From Flavobacteriales bacterium (lineage in GTDB: Bacteria; Bacteroidota; Bacteroidia; Flavobacteriales; BACL11), in the NCBI GenBank assembly GCA_002724895.1, contig PBQB01000105.1:1-11971 (forward strand): 11,971 bases of DNA. Direction: 5' to 3'. Numbering within the stretch: position 1 is the first letter of the stretch; each line of letters opens with the position of its first letter. Of this stretch, positions 1 to 8,600 are shown piece after piece. Made by a program: the position numbers and the translations under genes. The notes under the pieces were generated by a model that did not search any database, was not told where the DNA came from, and worked only from the letters and a program-made list of their open reading frames with translations.

Positions 1-2
1 CT

Positions 3-62
3 CCTCCAAAGGAAGTTACTGCTCCAGTAAAGGAAAGTGGAGGAGCTCCTTTAGAGAGATAG
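3..62 (+). CDS. 3' end of an unidentified protein gene (partial, enters from the left)
   Basis: Frame 3 reads 19 codons to a TAG at 60-62. The peptide is rich in Pro, Ala, Lys and Glu (PPKEVTAPVKESGGAPLER), typical of a disordered charged C-terminal tail. The frame was preferred because frame 1 stops at position 30 and frame 2 gives a Ser/Cys-rich peptide of unlikely composition that stops at 72. A hairpin terminator starts 30 bp after this stop, which supports a gene ending here. The product cannot be recognised from 19 residues. Confidence 0.45.
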   Translation, partial: PPKEVTAPVKESGGAPLER

Positions 63-91
63 CATTTATATAAAATAAAATTATTACATAT

Positions 92-121
92 ACACCCTGC
101 ACAAGCGGGGTGTTATTATTT
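92..121 (+). terminator. Intrinsic terminator-like hairpin after the upstream gene
   Basis: Positions 92-100 (ACACCCTGC) pair with 105-113 (GCGGGGTGT) around an ACAA loop. This gives a 9-bp stem with one G-T wobble, G+C-rich in otherwise AT-rich DNA. It is followed by TATTATTT, a weak, interrupted T tract. It lies between the stop at 62 and the ATG at 137, so it most likely ends the upstream transcript. A GTG at 110 that would extend the aminotransferase frame sits inside this hairpin, a further reason to reject that start. Confidence 0.6.
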
Positions 122-136
122 AAAAAACTGTTTAAC

Positions 137-1333
137 ATGCCAAATATATCAAGTAAAGGAAATAATATGCCTGAATCTCCAATTCGGAAATTAGTTCCGT
201 TTGCTGAAATTGCAAAAAATAAGGGAAAAAAAATTTATCATTTAAATATAGGTCAGCCAGATATTGCTTCACCTAAAGTAGCAATAAAAGCTATAAATGA
301 TTATAATGACAATGTAGTTGAGTATTCACATTCTTCAGGATTATTAAGTTATAGGATTGGTTTGTCAAAATACTATAATAAGTTAGGTATAGATATTACC
401 CAAGATAACATAATGATAACTACAGGAGGTTCTGAAGCTTTACTTTTTGCACTTAATGCATGTTTGGATTCAGGAGATGAGATTATTATTCCTGAGCCAT
501 TTTATGCTAATTATAATGGTTTTGCTATTTCTGCAGGTGTTAAAGTTAAACCAATATCAACAAGTATTGAAAACAGTTTTTCTTTACCTCCAATTGAAAA
601 GTTTGAAGATTTAGTAAATGAGAAAACTAAAGCTATTTTAATTTGTAATCCAGGAAATCCAACAGGATATTTGTATACTAAAGAAGAATTAGAAATTTTA
701 AAAAAAATAGTTGTTAAACATGATTTATTTTTAATTGCAGACGAAGTATATAGAGAATTTACATACGATGGAAAAAATCATTATTCAATTTTAAATTTAG
801 ATGGAATCGATAATCATACTATAGTTATTGATTCAACTTCTAAAAGATATAGTATGTGTGGAATACGTATTGGCTGTATTGTTTCTAAAAATCTTAAGGT
901 TCTTTCAACAGTTTTAAAATTTGCACAAGCTAGACTATCTCCTCCTACTTTTGGTCAAGTTGCTGGAGAGGCAGCTCTTTCTACTCCTAATGAGTATTTT
1001 ATAGAAGTTATTAAAGAGTATGAACAAAGAAGAAACCTATTAGTAGAAAGATTAAATTCAATTGAAGGTGTTTTTTGTCCTAAACCTTCAGGTGCATTTT
1101 ATGTTATTGCTCGCTTACCTGTAGAAAATGCAGAACATTTTGCTCAGTGGTTACTAGAAGATTTTGATTTTCAAAATCAAACAATTATGGTGGCTCCAGC
1201 TAATGGGTTTTATTTCACCAAAAGTAGAGGTCTTAATCAAGTTAGAATAGCATATGTATTAAATAAAGAGTCTTTAAACAAGTCTATTGATTGCTTAGAG
1301 GAAGCCTTAAGACTATACTCTAATATCTTTTAA
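137..1333 (+). CDS. Pyridoxal-phosphate aminotransferase, class I/II (aspartate aminotransferase-like)
   Basis: A 398-aa cytosolic fold-type I aminotransferase that would move an amino group between an amino acid and a 2-oxoacid. Visible landmarks are the N-terminal MPESPIRKL and LNIGQPD segments (substrate/entrance region, 11-42), TTGGSEAL (95-102, phosphate cup), NPGNPTG (171-177, Asn174 to PLP), ADEVY (201-205, Asp202 to the pyridine nitrogen and Tyr205), STSKRYSMCGIRIG with the Schiff-base Lys236, and VRIAY with Arg370 for the substrate carboxylate. Length is normal for the family. I chose ATG 137 because the homolog-like N-terminus begins MPNISSKG; an in-frame GTG at 110 lies inside the terminator hairpin. 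No Shine-Dalgarno is seen. Substrate specificity cannot be read from sequence: aspartate is the default, but aromatic or branched-chain substrates are possible. The stop overlaps the stop of the opposing gene. Confidence 0.93.
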   Translation: MPNISSKGNNMPESPIRKLVPFAEIAKNKGKKIYHLNIGQPDIASPKVAIKAINDYNDNVVEYSHSSGLLSYRIGLSKYYNKLGIDITQDNIMITTGGSEALLFALNACLDSGDEIIIPEPFYANYNGFAISAGVKVKPISTSIENSFSLPPIEKFEDLVNEKTKAILICNPGNPTGYLYTKEELEILKKIVVKHDLFLIADEVYREFTYDGKNHYSILNLDGIDNHTIVIDSTSKRYSMCGIRIGCIVSKNLKVLSTVLKFAQARLSPPTFGQVAGEAALSTPNEYFIEVIKEYEQRRNLLVERLNSIEGVFCPKPSGAFYVIARLPVENAEHFAQWLLEDFDFQNQTIMVAPANGFYFTKSRGLNQVRIAYVLNKESLNKSIDCLEEALRLYSNIF

Positions 1334-2469
1334 TACAAGAGATATTTTTTTCTTATTTTTTTAAATTGGTTTAATCCAACTTTCCATGTTTCTTTTATCT
1401 CATTTGAATTTTTTCCTGAGATGATTTGCTTTCTTAATTTTTCAGTACCAGCAAGTTTGTCAAAGAAGCTGTTGAAAAAATTCTCTTTGTTACTTGTTTG
1501 ATTATATGCTTTTATAAGCCAATCTAAATTTATTTTACTTAAAAATGAATGGTTTTCTAAATTTACACCATAACAAGTTTTATTTTCATGTTTTGGATAT
1601 TTACTGCCAGGACCACTTTTTGGAATAAAAGAATAACTGTAGTGTATTAATTGAGGAGATCCAAAATGTTGAAAAGGTTTCTCGGTCCCTCTCCCAATAC
1701 TAACATTTGTACCTTCAAATAAACACAAGCTTGGATAAAGGTTTATAGATTTACTATTTGGTAAATTTGGTGAAGGCTTAACTGATAATTTATAAGCAAT
1801 TTTTCTATTGTAGTTTAACATTTTAATTATTGTTAAATCACATTTTTCTTTAATCCACTTTTCTCCAACTATCATTGTAGCATATTCTCCAATAGTCATT
1901 CCATGAACAATCGGTACTTTATGCATACCAACAAATGATTTATAACTGTCCTCAAGAATAGGACCATCAATATAATGACCGTTAGGATTAGGTCTGTCTA
2001 AAATAATTACTTTTTTTTTCTCTTCTGAAGCTGCTTCAAGCACATAGTGCATAGTTGAAATATATGTGTAAAAACGAGCTCCAACATCTTGAATATCAAA
2101 GATTATGATATCGATATTTTTTAATTGACTTTTTTTTGGTTTTTTATTTTTGCCATATAGAGATATAATACCAATTCCTGTTTTTTTATCAATTTCATTA
2201 TTAATTTTTTCCCCAGCATCTCTTTTACCTCTAAAGCCATGTTCTGGTGAAAAAACTTTTACAATATTTATATTATGCTTTAACAAGCTGTCTACTAAAT
2301 GAGTTTGTTTAATTAAAGATGTATGATTTCCTACAATAGCAACATTTTTATTCTTTAATAAAGGTAAGTATAACTGTGTTCTATCTGCACCAACAATTAA
2401 ATTTTCAGCACAAATACTAAAATTATACAGTAGAATAAATATAAAAATAATTTGTTTTATTTTAGCCAT
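1330..2469 (-). CDS. namZ: Secreted exo-beta-N-acetylmuramidase, NamZ/DUF1343 family
   Basis: A 379-aa protein of the DUF1343 family, whose characterised members (NamZ, GH171) release terminal N-acetylmuramic acid from peptidoglycan fragments in cell-wall turnover and recycling. A signal peptide covers residues 1-21 (basic MAKIKQ, hydrophobic core, cleavage probably after Ala21), so it should act in the periplasm. Family blocks, in order, are FSPEHGFRG (73-81; Glu76 is a plausible catalytic acid), FDIQDVGARFYTYISTM (124-140), LDRPNPNG (157-164), HGMTIGEYA (189-197), PSPNLPN (232-238), FEGTNVSIGRGTEKPF (251-266) and YGVNL (300-304). An in-frame upstream extension is rejected because the signal peptide begins at this ATG. 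The gene runs against its neighbours: its stop overlaps the aminotransferase stop and its ATG lies 3 bp from the divergent permease ATG. No recognisable promoter was found, so one probably lies inside the permease gene. Confidence 0.92.
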   Translation of the reverse strand: MAKIKQIIFIFILLYNFSICAENLIVGADRTQLYLPLLKNKNVAIVGNHTSLIKQTHLVDSLLKHNINIVKVFSPEHGFRGKRDAGEKINNEIDKKTGIGIISLYGKNKKPKKSQLKNIDIIIFDIQDVGARFYTYISTMHYVLEAASEEKKKVIILDRPNPNGHYIDGPILEDSYKSFVGMHKVPIVHGMTIGEYATMIVGEKWIKEKCDLTIIKMLNYNRKIAYKLSVKPSPNLPNSKSINLYPSLCLFEGTNVSIGRGTEKPFQHFGSPQLIHYSYSFIPKSGPGSKYPKHENKTCYGVNLENHSFLSKINLDWLIKAYNQTSNKENFFNSFFDKLAGTEKLRKQIISGKNSNEIKETWKVGLNQFKKIRKKYLLY

Positions 2470-2472
2470 TAT

Positions 2473-3696
2473 ATGAGTTTTGAATATTTTATTGCAAACA
2501 AAATATTTTCTACAAAGAAAAAGAATAATAGTTATACTAGACATATATTATTAATAGCAATTTTTTCGATTGCACTATCAATATCTATAATGTTACTTTC
2601 TGTGATGATTTTAAATGGCTTTAAAATTGATATTACAAATAAAATATCTGGATTTAGTGGACATATAAATATAACTAGTTTTTCAGATAACAATTCTTTT
2701 GAAAGTGAGCCTATTTTTGTAAGTGATGAATTATATAATTCAATTTTAAAAAATAAAGAAGTTAGTCAAATTAATGTTTATGCAAACAAATCAGGACTAG
2801 TAAAAACTAATGATGAGATTTTAGGAGTAATTGTCAAGGGTATATCATCTGATTTTGATTGGGATTTTTTTAAAAAACATTTATTAAAGGGTAAAGTTTT
2901 AAGTATTAATGATAGTATCAAAAACAATTCTGTTTTAATTTCTCATGAAATCTCAAATAAACTTCAGTTAAACGTAGGAGATAAATTAATAATTTATTTT
3001 ATTGATAAGCAGGTTAAAGTTAGAAAAATGACAATTTGTGGCATTTATGATACAGGATTAAAAGATTTTGATGAAATGTATATAGTCGCAGATATAAAAC
3101 ATATTAAATCCCTTAACGCATGGCAAAGTAGTCATGTTGGTGGTTTAGAAATAAGTATTGATAATTTTTCAAAATTAGATGTAATCGCAAATAAGATATA
3201 TAATCAAATTGATTATAATTATAACGCTACTAGTATTAAAGAAAAATATCCTCAATTATTTGATTGGTTAAATTTACAAGATGTAAATGTAAAGGTAATT
3301 TTATTCATAATTTTTATTGTTGCATTAATAAATATGATAACTATTTTATTAATATTAGTAATTGATAAAACTAGATTAATAGGAATACTAAAAGCACTTG
3401 GAACACAAAATTTTAGTATTAGAAAAGTTTTTTTGTACTTAACATTAAACTTAATCCTTAAAGGATTGTTAATCGGAAATTTATTTGTTTTTTTAATTGC
3501 ATTTCTTCAAAAAAAATATTCATTTATAAGTTTAAATCCTGAAATATATTATATGAGCTCAGTTCCAATAGATTTTAATTTTACACATATTTTGCTCTTA
3601 AATTTCTTGACATTTATAATTTCTATCTTAGTTGTATACATACCATCTTTTGTTATTACCAAAATCAATACAATAAAAGCAATTAGCTTTGAGTAA
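2473..3696 (+). CDS. FtsX/LolC-E-like ABC transporter permease
   Basis: A 407-aa inner-membrane permease of the MacB/FtsX/LolC-E type. It shows one N-terminal membrane helix (about 24-49), a large periplasmic domain (about 50-270, including the GHINI strand typical of LolC/E at 63-67), and three C-terminal helices (about 273-297, 317-346 and 370-394). The cytoplasmic loop after helix 2 carries DKTRLIGILKALG (298-310), the conserved FtsX-like segment. Homologs use an ATPase partner, such as LolD, for lipoprotein release or mechanotransmission; none is encoded here. ATG 2473 gives the usual start with FEYFIANKIF before helix 1; an upstream TTG adds only seven unlikely residues. The lipoprotein-release role is inference, and other FtsX-type functions are possible. 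It is probably cotranscribed with the next two genes (gaps 30 and 6 bp). Confidence 0.87.
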   Translation: MSFEYFIANKIFSTKKKNNSYTRHILLIAIFSIALSISIMLLSVMILNGFKIDITNKISGFSGHINITSFSDNNSFESEPIFVSDELYNSILKNKEVSQINVYANKSGLVKTNDEILGVIVKGISSDFDWDFFKKHLLKGKVLSINDSIKNNSVLISHEISNKLQLNVGDKLIIYFIDKQVKVRKMTICGIYDTGLKDFDEMYIVADIKHIKSLNAWQSSHVGGLEISIDNFSKLDVIANKIYNQIDYNYNATSIKEKYPQLFDWLNLQDVNVKVILFIIFIVALINMITILLILVIDKTRLIGILKALGTQNFSIRKVFLYLTLNLILKGLLIGNLFVFLIAFLQKKYSFISLNPEIYYMSSVPIDFNFTHILLLNFLTFIISILVVYIPSFVITKINTIKAISFE

Positions 3697-3702
3697 AATT
3701 GA

Positions 3703-3710
3703 TAATTTTG
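3703..3710 (+). promoter_or_regulatory. Possible Bacteroidota -7 element (TAnnTTTG) before the PLP enzyme
   Basis: TAATTTTG matches the Bacteroidota -7 consensus and ends 16 nt before the ATG at 3727. No -33 TTTG lies at the normal 17-23 bp spacing; the nearest TTTG (3688-3691) is only 11 bp away. In DNA this AT-rich the match may be chance. If real, it would give the PLP enzyme an internal promoter with a very short leader. Confidence 0.27.
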
Positions 3711-3726
3711 ACTTTTAATTTTTAAA

Positions 3727-4701
3727 ATGGAATATTATAATCATATTTTAGATACTATTGGTAATACACCTTTAATTAAAGTTGGTAAAATCATAGATTC
3801 AAACGCTTTGATATTAGTAAAGGTTGAAAGTTTTAATCCTGGTCATTCCACAAAAGACCGAATGGCTTTGAAAATGATAGAAGACGCTGAAGAAAGAGGT
3901 GTTATAAAGCCAGGGGCAACAATAATTGAAGGAACTTCAGGAAATACAGGTATGGGTCTAGCTCTTGTATGTATTGAAAGAGGCTACAAGCTTATATGTA
4001 CAATTTCAGATAAGCAGTCTAAAGAAAAGATAGATATATTAAAAGCTATGGGAGCTAAAGTAGTTATATGTCCAACTAATGTTCCTCCTGATCATCCTGA
4101 TTCTTATTACTCTGTTGCTAAAAGATTGAATAAAGAGATTTCAAATTCATTTTATCCTAATCAATATGATAATTTATCTAATCGTTTAGCCCACTATGAA
4201 TCAACAGGACCAGAAATTTGGAAACAAACAGATGGAAAAGTAACTCATTTTGTTGTTGGTGTTGGAACTGGAGGAACTATTTCAGGTGTTGGAAAATATT
4301 TAAAAGAAATGAATAAAGAGATTAAAATCTGGGGTGTTGATGCTTACGGATCAGTCTACAAAAAATATCATGAAACTGGAATTTTTGATGATAAAGAGAT
4401 TTATCCATATGTAACGGAGGGTATTGGAGAAGACATTATTGCAAAGAATGTAGATTTTGATTTAATAGACCATTTTGAGAAAGTGACTGATAAACAAGGA
4501 GCAATTTTTTCTAGGCGACTAGCAAAAGAAGAAGGAATATTTGCAGGTTATTCATGTGGTAGTGCTTTGGCAGCTGTAAATCAGCTAAAACATAAGCTTA
4601 GCAAAAACGATGTCGTAGTAGTTCTTTTACATGATCATGGAAGTAGATATGTTGGGAAAGTATTTAATGACGATTGGATGAAAGATAAAAATTTCTTATA
4701 G
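3727..4701 (+). CDS. PLP-dependent cystathionine beta-synthase/cysteine synthase family enzyme, catalytic core only
   Basis: A 324-aa cytosolic fold-type II PLP enzyme. It most resembles the catalytic core of cystathionine beta-synthase, which joins serine or O-acetylserine with homocysteine or sulfide. Visible motifs are IGNTPL (11-16), NPGHSTKDR (37-45) with the Schiff-base Lys43, EGTSGNTG (68-75, Asn73 to the PLP oxygen), DKQSKEK (95-101), NQYDNLSNRLAHY (145-157, CBS-like), VGTGGT (179-184, phosphate loop) and a C-terminal FNDDWM that matches the end of the CBS core better than CysK. It lacks both the N-terminal heme region and the C-terminal paired CBS (Bateman) domains, so S-adenosylmethionine control of that kind is not expected. 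His40 replaces the second Gly of the common NPGGS motif. The substrate (sulfide or homocysteine) cannot be decided. The next gene starts 6 bp after its stop. Confidence 0.9.
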   Translation: MEYYNHILDTIGNTPLIKVGKIIDSNALILVKVESFNPGHSTKDRMALKMIEDAEERGVIKPGATIIEGTSGNTGMGLALVCIERGYKLICTISDKQSKEKIDILKAMGAKVVICPTNVPPDHPDSYYSVAKRLNKEISNSFYPNQYDNLSNRLAHYESTGPEIWKQTDGKVTHFVVGVGTGGTISGVGKYLKEMNKEIKIWGVDAYGSVYKKYHETGIFDDKEIYPYVTEGIGEDIIAKNVDFDLIDHFEKVTDKQGAIFSRRLAKEEGIFAGYSCGSALAAVNQLKHKLSKNDVVVVLLHDHGSRYVGKVFNDDWMKDKNFL

Positions 4702-4707
4702 CTTTCT

Positions 4708-5532
4708 ATGCGTATTTTTCTTTTTTTCTTAATTTGTAATTCTGGAATACTTTTTGCTCAGAATGAGATAATATTACTAGATCATATGATTAATACTATA
4801 TCTCAAGTCTCATCATTAGAATATGAATTACATTCAAAAGAATTAATCGATGACAAGTTAATTTATTCAATATCAAAGGTTAAATTGAGAAAAAGTCCAT
4901 TTAGTATATACTGTTATATGTTACATCCAAGAAAGGGTATTGAGATTTTATTAAATGGTAAACATAATGATGCTTTAGTTAAACCAAATTCTTTTCCATA
5001 TTTTAATTTAAAACTTAGTCCTTATGGAAAATTGATGCGTAATAAACAACATCATACTATCATTGATTCAGGATTTGACAATATAAAAAATATTTTATTG
5101 TCTGCTATAGATAGTATAAAGTTAAACCCAAAAGCTTATATTTCCAATTTAGGAATAAAACAGAAAAATAATATTTATTTCAATGTGTTAAAAATTACAA
5201 ACCCAAATTTTAAGTATTATAAGTATGTAGTTAAAGATAATGAAACAATTGATGATATTGCAAAAAGAAATCATCTGTGTGTTTATCTAATTAATCAAAA
5301 AAATAAAATTAGTTTTTTTGATAAAATAAATAAAGGTGATATTATTTATCTTCCATCCTCATATGCAGAATCTTTTGAAATTTGGATTGATTTAGATACA
5401 AATCTTCCACTTATTCAAAAAGTTTTTATAAATGATAATTTATTTGAGTATTATGAGTTTAAAAACATTATTGTTAATAAAATTTTTGATGAAAATGAAT
5501 TTTTAGAAAGCAATAAGTTTTATGGATTCTAA
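4708..5532 (+). CDS. Secreted DUF1571-like protein with an internal LysM domain
   Basis: A 274-aa protein with an N-terminal signal peptide (hydrophobic run from residue 3, cleavage probably after Ala17 in FAQNE), so periplasmic or outer-membrane associated. The flanking parts (about 25-170 and 220-270) are beta-strand-rich, with alternating hydrophobic residues and family-like phrases such as LHPRKGIEI (72-80) and FEIWIDLDTNLPL (223-235). They recall DUF1571/outer-membrane lipoprotein-sorting folds. A LysM module lies between them at about 173-216: YVVKDNETIDDIAKRN (173-188) and KINKGDIIYLP (206-216). LysM domains bind the N-acetylglucosamine-containing glycan of peptidoglycan, so the protein may be tethered to the cell wall. 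No catalytic motif is seen. It begins 6 bp after the PLP gene and is surely cotranscribed with it. The DUF1571 assignment is from memory and moderate; the LysM and signal peptide are firmer. Confidence 0.75.
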   Translation: MRIFLFFLICNSGILFAQNEIILLDHMINTISQVSSLEYELHSKELIDDKLIYSISKVKLRKSPFSIYCYMLHPRKGIEILLNGKHNDALVKPNSFPYFNLKLSPYGKLMRNKQHHTIIDSGFDNIKNILLSAIDSIKLNPKAYISNLGIKQKNNIYFNVLKITNPNFKYYKYVVKDNETIDDIAKRNHLCVYLINQKNKISFFDKINKGDIIYLPSSYAESFEIWIDLDTNLPLIQKVFINDNLFEYYEFKNIIVNKIFDENEFLESNKFYGF

Positions 5533-5605
5533 TTGTTTGTATTTTAAAGTTATTAACTTATTAATAATTCTATATGATTTTCTTTTTATGATTTTTTAGT
5601 TTTTC

Positions 5606-5613
5606 TAAATTTG
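5606..5613 (+). promoter_or_regulatory. Possible -7 element (TAnnTTTG) of the dnaE promoter
   Basis: TAAATTTG matches the Bacteroidota -7 consensus and ends 19 nt before the dnaE ATG at 5633, within the only 100-bp gap in this gene run (5533-5632). A promoter is expected here because the previous operon ends. No clean -33 TTTG is seen at 17-23 bp. The gap also holds a weak AAGTT-ATT-AACTT dyad (5547-5559), too short and A+T-only to call a terminator. Confidence 0.38.
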
Positions 5614-5632
5614 GTTTCAAAATAGTGAATAA

Positions 5633-8600
5633 ATGTTTTTGATCTTTGATACTGAGACTACAGGTTTACCAAAAAAATGGAATGCTCCATTAACTGATTT
5701 TGATAATTGGCCAAGAATGGTGCAAATTGCATGGCAAATTCATGACATAAATGGAGAATTAATAAAAGTTGAAAATTATATAGTAAAGCCTGAAAATTAT
5801 AATATACCTTTCAATGCAACAAAGATTCATGGAATTTCAACTGAATTAGCGAATGAAAAAGGAGTTTCATTATTAGAAGTCTTAAGTAAGTTTGTTGATG
5901 ATGTAAATAATTCAAGTTTTATTATTGGTCATAATATAAGTTTTGATAATAATATTGTTGGTTGTGAGTTGTTAAGAAAAAATTTAGAAAATATTTTAGT
6001 AAACTGTGCTTGCATTGATACTAAAGAAGAATCAACAAATTATTGTAAAATACCAGGTTCAAGAAAGGGTAAATATAAATGGCCAACTTTAACAGAATTA
6101 TATTATAAACTTTTTAATGATAAATTTGATGAAGCCCATAATGCAGCAGCAGATGTAGAGGCTACTGCTAGATGTTTTTTAGAGTTAATTAGGAAAGAAG
6201 TTATTCCTTTTTCAAAAGTTGGTTTTAATCAATCAGATTTTACACATTTTAAAAAATTAAATAATAAACCTTTTGAGCTAATTGGTTTAAATGTAAAACC
6301 ATATTTAGATGATGAAACAACTAGCCCTGACCTTAGCCCAAAAAATGATTCGATTGCTAAGATTTCTATAGATTCTCCCTTTTCTCATTTACGAAATCAT
6401 TCTCAACATTCTATTTTACAATCTACATTAAGTATTAACTCATTAGTTGATAATGCAGTTAATGAAAAAATGCCCGCTGTTGGATTAACAGACCACACTA
6501 ATATGTATGGTGTGTTTAATTTTATTGAAAAGATAATATCTCATCCAATTAATAAAAATAAAGAGTATAGTGATTTTAAACTCAAGCCTATCATTGGATG
6601 TGAATTAAATTTATGTGCAAATCATTTAGATAAAAGCAAACAAGATAATGGTTCTCAAATACCTTTTCTATGTAAAAATAAAATAGGTTTTTATAATCTT
6701 TCTAAGCTTTCCTCAAAAGGATTCTTAGATGGTTTTTATTATGTGCCAAGAATAGATAAAGAACTATTATTAAATTATAAAGATGGTTTAATCGCTTTAA
6801 CAGGAGGTCTTTATGGATTAATTCCACAACTAATTTTAAATGTTGGTGAATCACAAGCTGAAGAGGAATTTAAGTGGTGGGTTGAAAATTTTGGTGATGA
6901 TTTTTATGTTGAAATAAATAGGCATAATTTGGAAGAAGAAGCCTATATAAATAAGGTGTTATTAGATTTTGCTGATAAGTATAATGTGCAAATTATTGCT
7001 TCAAATAATGTTTATTATTTAACTAAAGAAGATGCAAAAGCTCATGATATTTTACTTTGTGTTAAAGATGGAGAAAAATTATCTACACCGATTGGAAAAG
7101 GAAGGAATTTTAGATATGGATTTCCAAATGAAGAGTTTTATTTTAAATCTCAAAATCAGATGAAAGAAATTTATTCTGATATTCCACAAGCAATTTATAA
7201 TATTAATAAACTTATTTCAAAAATTGAGATTTTTGATTTAAAAAGAGAAGTTTTACTTCCCAATTTTGAAATCCCTAGAAATTTTATTGATGATTTGGAA
7301 AATAATGATAAAAAATCACCTGAAAATTTATATTTACGCCATTTAACATACATTGGTGCAAAAGAAAGATATAATGAAATAACTGATGAAATTAAAGATC
7401 GAATTGAATTTGAATTACAAGTTATAAAAGATTCTGGTTATCCAGGATATTTTTTAATAGTTCAAGATTTTATTGCTCAAGCTAGAAAAATGAATGTTTC
7501 TGTAGGTCCTGGTAGAGGATCTGCAGCAGGTTCTGTTGTAGCTTATTGTATAAAGATAACTAATGTAGATCCAATAAAATATGATTTACTTTTTGAGCGT
7601 TTTTTAAATCCTGAAAGAATTTCACTTCCAGATATAGATATTGATTTTGATGATGAAGGAAGAAATCGAGTAATAGATTGGGTTGTTGATAAGTATGGAA
7701 AAGACAAAGTAGCACAAATTATTACTTATGGGACAATGGCAGCAAAGTCTTCAATTAGAGATACAGCAAGAGTTTTGGATTTACCACTAATTGAAGCTGA
7801 CAAGACTGCAAAGCTTATCCCAAATATGACTTCACTTGAAAAAATTTTTAATAAAGAAGAAAAAGAGTTAAAAAAAGATTTTAGAAATGATGATTTAAAT
7901 AATGTCAATAAACTCTTAGCATTATCTAAACAAAAAAATTTGACAGGAGAAACAATTATGTATGCTAGAAAGCTTGAAGGAAGTATTAGAAATGTTGGAA
8001 CTCATGCTTGTGGAATTATCATTACTCCTAAGCCATTAATTGATTTAATACCCATGTCTCATTCCAAAGATTCGGAATTAATGGTAACTCAGTTTGACAA
8101 TAATGTTGTTGAAAAAACTGGATTATTAAAAATGGACTTTTTAGGTTTACGTAACCTAACTATAATAAAGGATTGTATAAAAATTATTAATAAGTTACAT
8201 TTAAAAGAAATAGATATTGAAAATATTCCTTTAGACGATATAAAAACTTTTGAAATTTTTCAAAATGCTGAAACAACTGGAATTTTTCAATTTTCTTCTG
8301 ATGGAATGAAATCTCATCTTAAAAATTTAAAGCCAGATAATTTTAATGATTTAATAGCTATGAATGCTTTATACAGACCTGGCCCAATGGAATATATTCC
8401 AAACTATATTAAGCGGAAGCATGGAAATGAAGTTATAGAATATGATTTGCCTGAAATGGAGGAGTATCTTTCTTCAACATATGGAATTACAGTTTATCAA
8501 GAACAAGTGATGTTGCTATCTCAAAAACTAGCAGGTTTTTCAAAAGGGGATGCCGATATGTTAAGAAAAGGAATGGGTAAAAAAATAAAATCTGTCCTTG

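Noticed and set aside
1..49. Inverted CTCCTCC/GGAGGAG pair (1-7 and 39-45) and a GGAGCTCC palindrome
   Set aside because: Explained by repeated Ala-Pro/Gly-Gly codons in the coding tail; no T tract follows and a better terminator lies at 92-113.
110..136. GTG start adding nine residues to the aminotransferase
   Set aside because: The GTG lies inside the terminator hairpin and the added residues do not resemble the family N-terminus, which begins at ATG 137.
2447..2454. Promoter-like AT-AA-TTTG just before the permease start
   Set aside because: It fails the TA of TAnnTTTG and has no -33 element; the comparable minus-strand segment has only TATTTTG, one base short.
2470..2544. Upstream extension of namZ by 25 codons
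   Set aside because: It would bury the signal peptide inside the protein and overlap the permease start; ATG at complement 2469 starts a normal signal peptide.
5547..5559. AAGTT-ATT-AACTT dyad before dnaE as a terminator
   Set aside because: Only five bp, almost all A-T, with no T run directly after it.
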